A stretch of DNA of 50,482 bases, taken from assembly GCF_937958975.1 (NCBI RefSeq), contig NZ_CALGRE010000043.1, positions 1 through 50,482 of the forward strand. The letters run 5' to 3'. Positions 41,961-50,482 of this stretch are shown piece by piece; the first letter of the stretch is position 1; every line of letters begins with the position of its first letter. Origin of the DNA: an uncultured Eubacterium sp. (GTDB lineage: Bacteria > Bacillota > Clostridia > Lachnospirales > Lachnospiraceae). Under the pieces are notes generated by a model. It did no database searches. It worked only from the letters and a program-made list of their open reading frames with translations, and had not been told where the DNA came from. The translations under genes were made by a program, and so were the position numbers.

Positions 41961-44225
41961 ATGAACGACGTAAAGATTGAGAATCATGGTGTCATTCCAA
42001 AGGAGCAGGAACAGGCGACTCCGGAGGAGCTGTATGCCAGACTGATAGAAAAAATTAAACATTATCATCCCTCGGCAGATGAGTTGCAGATGATAGAAAA
42101 AGCATATAATTTTGCAAAATCATCTCATGGGGTGCAGAAGCGCAAATCGGGTGAGCCTTATATTATCCACCCGCTTCACACAGCATTAATTTTAGCCGAT
42201 TTAGAGTTGGATAAAGAGTCTATTATGGCGGGACTTCTTCATGATGTGATGGAAGACACTGCCGCTACGAGAGAGGTAATGGTGCGTGAATTTGGTGAGG
42301 AAGTAACAGATTTAGTAGATGGTGTTACAAAGCTGACGCAATTAGATTATGATGCTGACAAGGTAGAAGAACAGGCGGAAAACCTGAGAAAGATGTTTCT
42401 TGCTATGGCAAAGGATATCAGGGTTATTCTTATAAAGCTTGCAGACAGGCTTCACAATATGCGTACATTACAGTATATGACGCTTGAAAAACAAAAGGAA
42501 AAATCAAGAGAGACGATGGATATATATGCTCCGATTGCTGACAGACTTGGTATTTCTAAAATTAAGATAGAGTTAGATGACTTGGCACTCAGATATTTAG
42601 AGCACGATAAGTATAATGAATTGGTTGCAGGTGTTCACGAGAGGTTAGAGCATAGAGAAGAATTTATGAGCAATCTGATTGCCGAAGTGGCGGGGCATAT
42701 CGAAAAGGCGGGAATAAAAGCTACAATAGATGGTCGTGTAAAGCATTATTTTAGTATATATAAGAAAATGACAATGCAGAATAAAACATTGGACCAGATT
42801 TATGATGTATTTGCGGTTCGAATTATTGTGGATAGTGTCATGGAATGTTATGGTGCGCTTGGAATCATACATGAAAAATATACGCCGGTTCCCGGAAGAT
42901 TTAAGGATTATATTGCCATGCCAAAGCAAAATATGTATCAGTCTCTGCACACCACATTGATTGGTCCGAATGGTCAGCCTTTTGAAATTCAAATCAGGAC
43001 ATTTGAGATGCATAAGACTGCGGAATATGGTATTGCCGCGCACTGGAAGTATAAGGAGAATATTACCGGTGACAGTGATAATGAAGAACAAAAAATCAGC
43101 TGGCTCAGACAGATTCTGGAATGGCAGAGAGATTTGTCTGATAATAGAGAGTTTTTGAATCTATTAAAAGATGATTTAAATATGTTTTCAGAGAGAGTTT
43201 ACTGTTTTACCCCAAATGGAGATGTGAAAAATCTGCCAAACGGTTCTACGCCGATTGATTTTGCGTATAACATTCACAGTGCGGTAGGAAATAAGATGGT
43301 TGGAGCCAGAGTAAATGGAAAGATGGTCAATATTGACTATAAAATCCAAAATGGTGACAGAGTGGAGGTTATTACTTCAAATAACTCTACAGGTCCGAGT
43401 ATGGACTGGTTGAAAATTGTTCAGAGTACACAGGCAAAAAATAAGATTAATCAGTGGTTTAAACAGCAGAATAAGGAAGAAAATATCCTTAAAGGGCGTG
43501 AACTTCTTGACAAATATTGTAAGTCAAAGAACATTGTTATGTCTGATATATTGAAACCGGAATACATGGAAAGGGTAAGGCTGAAATATAGTTACAAGGA
43601 ATGGGATTCTCTTGTGGCATCGATTGGTCATGGAGGCTTAAAAGAAGGACAGATTGTCAATAAGTTAGTGGATGAGTACAATAAGGACCATAAGGTCGAG
43701 ATGACAGATGAAGATGTATTAAATGAAGCAAATTCCTCGAAGCCGCAAAATAGAAAAAACACGTCGAAAAGTGGTATTATTGTTGAGGGAATGGATGATG
43801 TGGCAGTGCGGTTTTCCAAATGCTGTAGTCCGGTTCCGGGAGATGAGATTGTAGGCTTTGTTACAAGAGGACGTGGGGTTTCCATTCATAGAACAGACTG
43901 TGTTAATATCATGAATTTACCTGATATTGAGAGGGGAAGACTGATTGAGGCAAGCTGGGCTGCGGATGAATCTGAGCAGGATGGAAAATATATGACGGAA
44001 ATTGTTATTTATGCCCATAACCGCGTAGGTATTCTCACAGATTTATCTAAAATATTTACAGAAAAAAATATTGATGTAAACAGCATCAACAGCAGAACAA
44101 GCAAAGCGGATATTGCTACAATTGCTATGACTTTTGCAATTCAGGGAACAGAAGAGTTAAATAGTCTGATTGCAAAAATCAGAACTATTGATTGCATTAT
44201 AGATATTGAAAGAACGAGTAGTTAA
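41961..44225 (+). CDS. relA: Bifunctional (p)ppGpp synthetase/hydrolase (RelA/SpoT)
   Basis: This enzyme makes and degrades the alarmone (p)ppGpp. The 754-aa protein contains the HD hydrolase domain (HPLHTALILADLELD, GLLHDVMEDT), synthetase domain (FKDYIAMPKQNMYQSLHTTL), TGS domain (VYCFTPNGDVKNLPNGSTPID), a zinc-finger-type stretch (RFSKCCSPVPGD) and a C-terminal ACT domain. The HD residues look intact, so both activities are expected. I chose ATG 41961, six bases after AAGGGA; ATG 41946 lies inside apt with no site. Confidence 0.97.
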   Translation: MNDVKIENHGVIPKEQEQATPEELYARLIEKIKHYHPSADELQMIEKAYNFAKSSHGVQKRKSGEPYIIHPLHTALILADLELDKESIMAGLLHDVMEDTAATREVMVREFGEEVTDLVDGVTKLTQLDYDADKVEEQAENLRKMFLAMAKDIRVILIKLADRLHNMRTLQYMTLEKQKEKSRETMDIYAPIADRLGISKIKIELDDLALRYLEHDKYNELVAGVHERLEHREEFMSNLIAEVAGHIEKAGIKATIDGRVKHYFSIYKKMTMQNKTLDQIYDVFAVRIIVDSVMECYGALGIIHEKYTPVPGRFKDYIAMPKQNMYQSLHTTLIGPNGQPFEIQIRTFEMHKTAEYGIAAHWKYKENITGDSDNEEQKISWLRQILEWQRDLSDNREFLNLLKDDLNMFSERVYCFTPNGDVKNLPNGSTPIDFAYNIHSAVGNKMVGARVNGKMVNIDYKIQNGDRVEVITSNNSTGPSMDWLKIVQSTQAKNKINQWFKQQNKEENILKGRELLDKYCKSKNIVMSDILKPEYMERVRLKYSYKEWDSLVASIGHGGLKEGQIVNKLVDEYNKDHKVEMTDEDVLNEANSSKPQNRKNTSKSGIIVEGMDDVAVRFSKCCSPVPGDEIVGFVTRGRGVSIHRTDCVNIMNLPDIERGRLIEASWAADESEQDGKYMTEIVIYAHNRVGILTDLSKIFTEKNIDVNSINSRTSKADIATIAMTFAIQGTEELNSLIAKIRTIDCIIDIERTSS

Positions 44226-44246
44226 CAAATAGGTGGTAAAAAAGAT

Positions 44247-44867
44247 ATGGCAGAAATTATGATAAGAAGCGTGCTGGTAAGTGAATGTTATACGAATTGT
44301 TATATTTGTATGAATCAGGAGACAAAGGAAGGGTTTATCGTGGACCCGGGAGCAGATGAATTGAAGATATCTGCTAATATCAGCAGGCTGGAAATGATAC
44401 CAAAAGCGATATTGCTGACACATGGTCATTTTGACCATGTTGAAGCAGTGGAAGGATTGAAAAATAGATATGATATTCCGGTTATTGTGGGTGAAAAGGA
44501 AGACAGACTGCTTTTAGATAAGCGAATGAATTTATCAGCTATGTTTGGAAATCCACTGCAGGTTTGTGCAGATAAATTTTTGTCTGACGGTGAGAAAATT
44601 ACAGTTGCCGGATTCAAAATTCAATACATCCATACCCCCGGACATACACCGGGAAGCGGCTGTTATTATTTAGCTGACAATGAAGTTTTATTTAGCGGCG
44701 ACACTCTATTTCAGGCGAGCAGAGGAAGAACTGATTTTCCGGGAGGCAGTGAGGCTGCAATTTTAAATTCAATAAAAAACAAGCTGTTGACATTGCCGGG
44801 AGATACCGAGGTGTATCCGGGACATATGGAGATTACAACAATTGACAGCGAAAAGGTATACTATTAA
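44247..44867 (+). CDS. MBL-fold metallohydrolase (glyoxalase II-like)
   Basis: The 206-aa protein is a metallo-beta-lactamase-fold hydrolase of the YqgX/glyoxalase II group. The metal-binding motif HxHxDH is in LLTHGHFDHVEAV (about residue 57), with further ligands in IHTPGHTPGS, FSGDTLF and the C-terminal VYPGHMEITT (the last usually reads HGPxT). Its physiological substrate is uncertain. It follows relA by 21 bases and overlaps hemZ by one base. Confidence 0.9.
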   Translation: MAEIMIRSVLVSECYTNCYICMNQETKEGFIVDPGADELKISANISRLEMIPKAILLTHGHFDHVEAVEGLKNRYDIPVIVGEKEDRLLLDKRMNLSAMFGNPLQVCADKFLSDGEKITVAGFKIQYIHTPGHTPGSGCYYLADNEVLFSGDTLFQASRGRTDFPGGSEAAILNSIKNKLLTLPGDTEVYPGHMEITTIDSEKVYY

Positions 44868-46309
44868 TGATTGATATAAGGATAAATCCGAGACAATTTG
44901 AATACGATATACAGTCTATGGTACAGGCTTTTTATATGGGACATTTATTCAAAATAAATGGTCTGGTAGAACATCCATATAGAGTAATAGAAGTGGAATT
45001 TTTGGAGCAGACGATATGTGCCAGACTGTATGGAATGAATCAAAAGCTTTTTGAAGGGCAGACTGCGTGTGACTTATCTGATAGGAGAAACACAAAAAAT
45101 GCCTTAAAAAAGCTTTTGTATTGTTTGATGGTAAAAGATACCGGCACAGAGCTTCCGTGGGGAAATCTGACAGGAATCCGTCCGGCAAAAATTCCCGGAA
45201 TACTTATGGAAGAGGGATATATAGAGGACGAAATTAGAAAAATAATGAAAGATACCTATATGATATCAGACGAGAAACTTAATTTAGCGCTGGACGTTTC
45301 TAAGATGGAGAAAAAAGTTCTTGAAAATATCCATTATAGAGATGGATATAGTTTGTATGTTGGGATTCCTTTTTGTCCAACTACATGTCTGTATTGTTCT
45401 TTTACATCCTATCCGATAACGGTATTTAAGAAAAAAACGGATGCGTATGTAGAGGCTGTGATGCGGGAAATTGAGTTCTTGGGAAAGAAAATGTCAAATA
45501 GGGAGTTGAACACGGTATATATCGGTGGGGGAACACCGACTACACTTGAGCCTGTTCAGTTAGAGAAGCTCATTAAGGCGTTAAAAATAAATTTTGACTT
45601 TTCCACAGTGAAGGAATTTACAGTGGAGGCCGGCAGACCCGACAGCATTACAGAGGAAAAGTTATATACTTTGAGGAAACTTGGAGTATCCAGAATATCT
45701 ATCAATCCTCAGACAATGAATCAGAGCACATTAGATTTGATAGGCAGACGACACACGGTAGAACAGGTAAAAGATGCCTTCTATCTTGCCAGAAAAATCG
45801 GATTTGACAATATTAATATGGATTTCATAGTGGGTCTCCCACAGGAAAAAATAGAAGATGTAAAGCACTCAATGGAGGAGGCTTTGAAACTGAATCCAGA
45901 TAGTATTACGATACATTCTCTGGCATTAAAAAGAGCATCCCGGTTGAATATTGAAAGTGATTCCTATGCACATATGACTATGGAAAATAGCAATGAGATG
46001 ATGAATTTGACGGCAGAGTATGCAAAGAAAATGAAAATGCGGCCTTACTATCTTTATCGCCAGAAAAATATGACAGGAAACCAGGAGAATGTAGGGTATG
46101 CAAAAGAGGGATGCGAAGGCATATATAATATACTGATGATGGGAGATTATCAAGATGTGTGGGCAGTCGGTGCGGGAGCTGTGACAAAACTGTTGTCTAA
46201 GGATAGAAAAGAAGCAAAAAGGATAGATACGGTAAAAGATGTGAATCAGTATATAGAGCGCATTGATGAGATGATAGAGAGAAAAAATAAGAGCAGTATC
46301 AATTCATGA
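44867..46309 (+). CDS. hemZ: Coproporphyrinogen dehydrogenase HemZ
   Basis: HemZ is a radical-SAM enzyme related to oxygen-independent coproporphyrinogen III oxidase HemN. The 480-aa protein has the cluster motif CPTTCLYCSF (CX3CX2C) preceded by YVGIPF, the IGGGTPTTLE glycine motif, and FTVEAGRPDSI. HemZ-type length and its extra N-terminal domain distinguish it from HemW. Heme-pathway function is not certain in anaerobes of this kind. It starts on the last base of the MBL gene (TAATGA). Confidence 0.9.
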   Translation: MIDIRINPRQFEYDIQSMVQAFYMGHLFKINGLVEHPYRVIEVEFLEQTICARLYGMNQKLFEGQTACDLSDRRNTKNALKKLLYCLMVKDTGTELPWGNLTGIRPAKIPGILMEEGYIEDEIRKIMKDTYMISDEKLNLALDVSKMEKKVLENIHYRDGYSLYVGIPFCPTTCLYCSFTSYPITVFKKKTDAYVEAVMREIEFLGKKMSNRELNTVYIGGGTPTTLEPVQLEKLIKALKINFDFSTVKEFTVEAGRPDSITEEKLYTLRKLGVSRISINPQTMNQSTLDLIGRRHTVEQVKDAFYLARKIGFDNINMDFIVGLPQEKIEDVKHSMEEALKLNPDSITIHSLALKRASRLNIESDSYAHMTMENSNEMMNLTAEYAKKMKMRPYYLYRQKNMTGNQENVGYAKEGCEGIYNILMMGDYQDVWAVGAGAVTKLLSKDRKEAKRIDTVKDVNQYIERIDEMIERKNKSSINS

Positions 46310-46316
46310 ATTATAC

Positions 46317-46345
46317 TTGTCTAATTGGAAATTTAATAGTAAAAT
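46317..46345 (+). promoter_or_regulatory. Possible hisS promoter
   Basis: TTGTCT and TAAAAT with a 17-base spacer occupy the short hemZ-hisS gap. The gap is too short for a T-box. Confidence 0.45.
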
Positions 46346-46378
46346 TATAGGGCTTAATAATCAGAGAGGAGCAAAAAG

Positions 46379-47638
46379 ATGGCATTGAGTAAAAAGCCGG
46401 TGACAGGAATGAAAGATATCCTTCCGGAGGAAATGAAAATTAGAAATTATGTGCAGAATGTAATAAAAGATACATACAAGGCTTTTGGGTTTACGCAGAT
46501 GGAAACCCCTTGTGTTGAAAATATTTCAAACTTAACAAATAAGCAGGGGGGCGAAAATGAAAAGCTGATATTTAAAATATTAAAGAGAGGTGAAAAGTTA
46601 AATCTGGAAACTGCAAAAGAGGAGATGGATGTTGTGGATAACGGTCTAAGATATGATTTGACAGTACCTCTTGTAAGATATTATTCCAAAAATGCAAACG
46701 AACTGCCTTCTCCGTTTAAGGCATTGCAGATGGGAAATGTCTGGAGAGCCGACAGACCGCAGCGTGGAAGGTATCGTCAGTTTATGCAGTGCGATATTGA
46801 TATTTTAGGTGATTCCAGTAATTTAGCAGAGATTGAATTAATTTTGGCTACAACCACAACACTTGGAAAATTAGGTTTTAAAAACTTTCAGATTAGAATT
46901 AATGAGAGAAGAATTTTGAAAGCTATGGCGGCTTACAGTGGTTTTCCGGAGAAAAGCTTTGACAGTGTATTTATTATTCTGGATAAGATGGATAAAATCG
47001 GTTTAGAGGGTGTAAAAGAAGAGCTCATTAAATATGGTTTTGCTGAGGAGGCAGTAGAGAAATATACGAATCTTTTTGCAGAAATAGAGAGACAGGAGAA
47101 TCCAATCGCATATCTTGCAGATAAGCTCGGTGATTTTATGGGAGATGATGTGAGACAGTGGATGGATGAAATTATAGAAAGCGTTAAGGCAACAAAGTCT
47201 TCTGATTTTGAAATTATATTTGACCCGACACTTGTGCGGGGAATGTCTTACTATACGGGAACCATTTTTGAGATTGCGATTCCTGAGTTTGGCGGCAGCT
47301 GTGGTGGAGGAGGCCGTTATGATAAGATGGTAGGAAAGTTTACGGGACATGATGTTCCGGCGTGTGGTTTTTCTATTGGATTTGAGAGAATTGTTCTCTT
47401 ACTTATGGAGCAGGGCTTTAAAATTCCGGAAGATTATGATAAGGTTGCTTTTCTGATTGAAAAAGGTGTAAAGGGTCAAGCGCTCTGTGATGTGATTGCG
47501 CAGGCGCAGGAAGAAAGAAAAAATGGAACGCAGGTGCTTGTTACACGAATGAATAAGAATAAAAAATTTCAGAAGGAGCAGTTAAATGCTCAGGGATATG
47601 AGAATTTTAAGGAATTTTATAAGAATCCACTGAAATAG
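46379..47638 (+). CDS. hisS: Histidyl-tRNA synthetase
   Basis: HisRS charges tRNA-His. The 419-aa protein has class II motifs and the histidine signature: GMKDILPEEM at the N-terminus, LRYDLTVPLVRYY, GNVWRADRPQRGRYRQFMQC (motif 2), LVRGMSYYTGTIFEI (His A motif), GGGGRYDKMV and GFSIGFERIVLLL (motif 3), then the anticodon-binding domain. An AGAGGAG site precedes ATG 46379. aspS follows 24 bases later, the usual pair. Confidence 0.97.
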   Translation: MALSKKPVTGMKDILPEEMKIRNYVQNVIKDTYKAFGFTQMETPCVENISNLTNKQGGENEKLIFKILKRGEKLNLETAKEEMDVVDNGLRYDLTVPLVRYYSKNANELPSPFKALQMGNVWRADRPQRGRYRQFMQCDIDILGDSSNLAEIELILATTTTLGKLGFKNFQIRINERRILKAMAAYSGFPEKSFDSVFIILDKMDKIGLEGVKEELIKYGFAEEAVEKYTNLFAEIERQENPIAYLADKLGDFMGDDVRQWMDEIIESVKATKSSDFEIIFDPTLVRGMSYYTGTIFEIAIPEFGGSCGGGGRYDKMVGKFTGHDVPACGFSIGFERIVLLLMEQGFKIPEDYDKVAFLIEKGVKGQALCDVIAQAQEERKNGTQVLVTRMNKNKKFQKEQLNAQGYENFKEFYKNPLK

Positions 47639-47662
47639 TATAGATTAGGAGGAAGTTGCAAA

Positions 47663-49444
47663 ATGGCAGAATCAATGCAGGGGCTTCACAGGAGCCATAG
47701 ATGTACGGAAATTAGTAATAAAAATATTGGAGAATCTGTTACTGTTATGGGATGGGTTCAGAAGAGAAGAAATTTAGGGAGCCTTATTTTTATCGATTTG
47801 AGAGACCGTTCCGGAATTTTACAATTGGTTTTCGATGAAAATGATGGTGAAGTTTTTGAGAAAGCAAAACAGCTTAGAAGTGAATATGTGATTGCCGTAG
47901 AGGGAAAAGTAAGGAAACGTGATGGAGCAATCAATGAAGATTTGAAGACAGGTGATATTGAAGTTACTGTTGATACATTGCGCATCCTGTCAGAATCTGA
48001 TACACCACCTTTTCCGATTGAGGAAGATGCGAATACGAGAGAAGAATTGAGACTGAAATATAGATATCTGGATTTGAGGAAGCCACACCTTCAAAAGAAT
48101 TTAAAGCTTCGCAGTGATGCAACTACTTTTATCAGAAAATTTATGTCACAGGAAGGTTTCTTAGAAATTGAGACACCTACATTATGTAAGAGTACACCGG
48201 AGGGTGCGAGAGATTATCTGGTACCGAGCCGTGTTCATCTGGGTGAATTTTATGCTTTACCGCAGTCCCCTCAGTTATTTAAACAGCTTTTAATGTGCTC
48301 AGGATATGACAGATATATTCAGATTGCAAGGTGTTATAGAGATGAAGATTTAAGAGCAGACAGACAGCCTGAATTTACTCAGGTGGATATGGAATTATCT
48401 TTTGTGGATATCGATGATGTGATTGATGTCAATGAAAGATTATTGCAGGCAATGTTTCGAGAGATATTAGGAGTGGATGTTGTACTTCCAATGCCTCGAA
48501 TGACATGGCAGGAAGCAATGGACAGATATGGTTCCGATAAGCCTGACACACGTTTTGGAATGGAGTTGGTTGATGTTACAGATGTGGTAAAAGGCTGTGG
48601 ATTTGGCGTATTTACAGGTGCTATCGAAAATGGCGGTACGGTTCGTGGTATTAATGTAAAAGGCCAGGGACAGATGCCGAGAAAGAAGATTGATAAACTT
48701 GTGGAGTCTGCAAAAGGAAATGGAGCGAAGGGACTTGCATATCTTTGTATCAATGAAGACGGGACATATAAATCATCCTTTGCTAAATTTATGACAGAAG
48801 AAGAATTGGAAAATTTAGTCCGGATTATGGATGGAGAAGCCGGAGATTTGTTGTTGTTTGCAGCAGATAGAAATAAGATTGTATGGAATGTTTTAGGAGC
48901 TCTCAGACTAGAACTGGGTGAACAGTTAGAACTTATTGATAAGAGCAAATTTAATTTCTTATGGGTTGTAGAATTTCCACAATTTGAGTGGTCAGATGAA
49001 CAGGAAAGATTTATTGCAATGCATCATCCGTTTACAATGCCTATGGAGGAGGATATTCCATATCTTGACTCAGATTTAGGAAAGGTTAGAGCGAAAGCGT
49101 ACGATATCGTTTTGAACGGTTCGGAAATCGGTGGAGGAAGTGTGAGAATACATCAGGCGGATATTCAGGAAAAAATGTTTGAAGCTTTAGGGTTTACGCC
49201 GGAAGAAGCACATGAGCAGTTTGGTTTCCTGTTAGATGCTTTTAAGTATGGAGTCCCACCACATGCAGGGCTTGCTTATGGACTTGACAGACTTATTATG
49301 CATATGGCAGGGGAGGACAACATTCGTGAAGTGATTGCATTTCCTAAAGTAAAAGATGCATCATGTCTCATGACATCGGCACCGAGTATTGTGGACAATA
49401 AACAGCTGGAAGAACTGGCGCTTTCTATTCAAAAAAGTGAGTAA
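47663..49444 (+). CDS. aspS: Aspartyl-tRNA synthetase
   Basis: AspRS charges tRNA-Asp. The 593-aa bacterial-type protein has the OB-fold anticodon domain (VMGWVQKRRNLGSLIFIDLR), class II core (YRYLDLRKPHLQ, FLEIETPTLCKSTPEGARDYLVP, ARCYRDEDLRADRQPEFTQ), an inserted GAD domain (about 280-420) and motif 3 GLAYGLDRLIMHMAG. AGGAGGAAG precedes the ATG. The discrimination between discriminating and Asp/Asn types cannot be made from this reading. Confidence 0.97.
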   Translation: MAESMQGLHRSHRCTEISNKNIGESVTVMGWVQKRRNLGSLIFIDLRDRSGILQLVFDENDGEVFEKAKQLRSEYVIAVEGKVRKRDGAINEDLKTGDIEVTVDTLRILSESDTPPFPIEEDANTREELRLKYRYLDLRKPHLQKNLKLRSDATTFIRKFMSQEGFLEIETPTLCKSTPEGARDYLVPSRVHLGEFYALPQSPQLFKQLLMCSGYDRYIQIARCYRDEDLRADRQPEFTQVDMELSFVDIDDVIDVNERLLQAMFREILGVDVVLPMPRMTWQEAMDRYGSDKPDTRFGMELVDVTDVVKGCGFGVFTGAIENGGTVRGINVKGQGQMPRKKIDKLVESAKGNGAKGLAYLCINEDGTYKSSFAKFMTEEELENLVRIMDGEAGDLLLFAADRNKIVWNVLGALRLELGEQLELIDKSKFNFLWVVEFPQFEWSDEQERFIAMHHPFTMPMEEDIPYLDSDLGKVRAKAYDIVLNGSEIGGGSVRIHQADIQEKMFEALGFTPEEAHEQFGFLLDAFKYGVPPHAGLAYGLDRLIMHMAGEDNIREVIAFPKVKDASCLMTSAPSIVDNKQLEELALSIQKSE

Positions 49445-49469
49445 TAATTTGGTTAGAGTATTATAGAAC

Positions 49470-49507
49470 AATCCCCAGAATGCGGCTGACGCCGTTTCTG
49501 GGGATTT
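49470..49507 (+). terminator. Terminator after hisS-aspS
   Basis: AATCCCCAGAA pairs with TTCTGGGGATT, with an inner GCGGC/GCCG stem, about 25 bases after aspS. The following T-rich stretch is short. Confidence 0.8.
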
Positions 49508-49562
49508 ATATATGTGCTGACATATCAAATTGTCTGATAGCAGCATTGAAATGATTCGTTAT

Positions 49563-50387
49563 TTAATCATCAAATCCAACGATAATGTTATTCCAATTAT
49601 AATCTACTTTTTTATAATCTGCATTTACTACTTTTAGTATGTCATTGTAAAGATATTCATGTGAGAATACGTTAGGCATACGCATTTCATCGTAAAGGTT
49701 TTGTGCAACTTTGTAGATTGAGTAATCTGCAACATTACTGTAAACAACAGAACCATCAGCAAGAATTGCATATGTTCTTACTTTATAGTTTGCATTATAT
49801 GCAGCTGCAGTAGTACCATTATCCGTCATTGTTCTGACAAAATATGTTGCCGTATCGGATAAACCAAATTTTTTGTTTACGATACCGGCAGTGGTAGCTT
49901 CATAGCTGGCGACAAACTGGTTGTCTGAATTTAGTATCATATCTCTCTCTGAAACTCCCATATCTGCATATCCATAAATATTTCCAAAACGGACAACTTT
50001 TTGACCATTTATTGTTGGTTCTACCGAAGATATAACTCGAAATCCTTTTAACAGTGCACTGATTTGATATCCCTCGACTTTAACCTGGTCGCTGATAGTA
50101 ATAGGATTGAGAGATTCCTCGTCTTCATCCATTAATGTGACCTCAATATAGTCTATATTGGCGCCGCCGGTTCCATGTGTAACAGTGATTGTATTATCTG
50201 TTCCGGGATTTAGCGTAACAGTAATATTGGCTGTTCCATTAAAGTTATTCCAGTCATTGGTCGACAAGAGATTCAGCAGGGAATAATCTGTTTCATTTAC
50301 AGTAAGCCTTACTTTTGACAAATTATCATTTGATGCATAATGGATAAGAATATTTCCACGTCCGCCTTTTCCACCGTTAACGTTGCT
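49563..50387 (-). CDS. C-terminal part of a secreted protein with a carbohydrate-binding-like domain
   Basis: Only the C-terminal ~275 residues are visible. The N-terminal part (GGKGGRGNILIHYASNDN, then SKVRLTVNETDYSLLNLL and ITVTLNPGTDNTITVTHGTG) looks like a CBM6/CBM35-type carbohydrate-binding beta-sandwich, as in exported polysaccharide-degrading or surface proteins. The rest (about residues 80-250) is an unassigned domain of beta-rich type. The frame ends upstream at an in-frame stop (50388-50390), with no start codon or ribosome-binding site, so it is 5'-incomplete; a TTG at 50321 is not a credible start. See findings for the junction. Confidence 0.6.
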   Translation of the reverse strand, partial: SNVNGGKGGRGNILIHYASNDNLSKVRLTVNETDYSLLNLLSTNDWNNFNGTANITVTLNPGTDNTITVTHGTGGANIDYIEVTLMDEDEESLNPITISDQVKVEGYQISALLKGFRVISSVEPTINGQKVVRFGNIYGYADMGVSERDMILNSDNQFVASYEATTAGIVNKKFGLSDTATYFVRTMTDNGTTAAAYNANYKVRTYAILADGSVVYSNVADYSIYKVAQNLYDEMRMPNVFSHEYLYNDILKVVNADYKKVDYNWNNIIVGFDD

Positions 50388-50482
50388 TTATCTGCCTTAA
50401 ACTGACGTCGTACTTCCTCTATCATCTTATTTGCTGCCATTTTCGCCCTGAACAAGACACCCATCTCTGCTTTTCCCAACTC
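50309..50482 (-). other. Open frame at window edge, possible misjoined fragment
   Basis: A frame different from the carbohydrate-binding frame is open from the window end to a stop at 50309-50311. Its distal part contains AANKMIEEVRRQFKADK. EVRRQF in this setting resembles membrane pyrophosphatase (HppA) sequences, but the match is short. It is probably the start of another gene joined here by assembly or library error, or a frameshift in the neighbouring gene. Confidence 0.35.

Noticed and set aside
46310..46378. T-box before hisS
   Set aside because: The gap is only 69 bases and lacks the AGGGTGGNACCGCG motif seen before thrS.
48379..48948. 189-codon open frame antisense to aspS
   Set aside because: It lies wholly inside aspS, and its Ser/Thr/Pro-rich composition is what antisense of a coding frame gives. 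No ribosome-binding site or known domain.

Overview
The window is about 50 kb of low-GC, gene-dense bacterial DNA with mostly plus-strand genes. It looks like a spore-forming Clostridia genome, most likely family Lachnospiraceae. The evidence is a GerW/YtfJ sporulation gene, the SCIFF six-cysteine peptide with its radical-SAM maturase and TIGR04086-like neighbour, a T-box before thrS, an L20-type leader before infC-rpmI-rplT, a fused SecDF, a HemZ-type coproporphyrinogen dehydrogenase, an AT-rich codon style and a class A RNase P RNA. Both edges look like contig ends: bases 1-32 are Illumina adapter, and the last ~100 bases look like a foreign or misjoined fragment.

Layout. 33-3400: 3' end of lysA, two unrecognised genes, a DUF2953 membrane protein and gerW. 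3477-7648: a small membrane peptide, then a methionine/one-carbon operon (metF, a stand-alone MetH reactivation protein, and a MetH lacking that domain). 7766-10791: rpmB, an Asp23/Gls24 protein, a FakA-like DAK2 protein and a small membrane protein. 10932-12386: guaB. 12504-16236: a possible leader-peptide attenuator, a membrane-anchored trigger-factor-like foldase and two paralogous secreted Big_2/CAP proteins. 16271-20426: T-box-thrS, a DUF1540 protein, and L20 leader-infC-rpmI-rplT. 20605-24499: a GldA/GldG-like ABC transporter with a DUF4340-like protein. 24544-24787: two minus-strand tRNA-Leu genes. 24946-30500: dgt, dnaG, trmK, a nucleoside kinase with a ThrRS-like N-terminus, and rnpB. 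30510-33669: a minus-strand purine nucleoside phosphorylase, pyrBI, and a zinc-ribbon/DUF2085 membrane pair. 33732-35042: a minus-strand CNNM/HlyC-type CBS protein. 35222-39539: TIGR04086-like protein, SCIFF peptide, SCIFF maturase and secDF. 39612-49444: recJ, apt, relA/spoT, an MBL-fold hydrolase, hemZ, hisS and aspS. 49563-50390: the C-terminal part of a secreted or cell-wall protein with a carbohydrate-binding-like domain, on the minus strand.

Most of the window is conserved housekeeping: translation, nucleotide metabolism, stringent response, replication priming and protein export. The parts worth a second look are regulatory (terminators overlapping promoters, a ribosome-binding site inside a terminator hairpin, a mini-ORF crossing a terminator arm, an ATT start for infC) and the exported-protein clusters (foldase plus CAP proteins; SCIFF plus SecDF). 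I saw no prophage, insertion sequence or CRISPR array. Nothing I can see amounts to a clearly new system.
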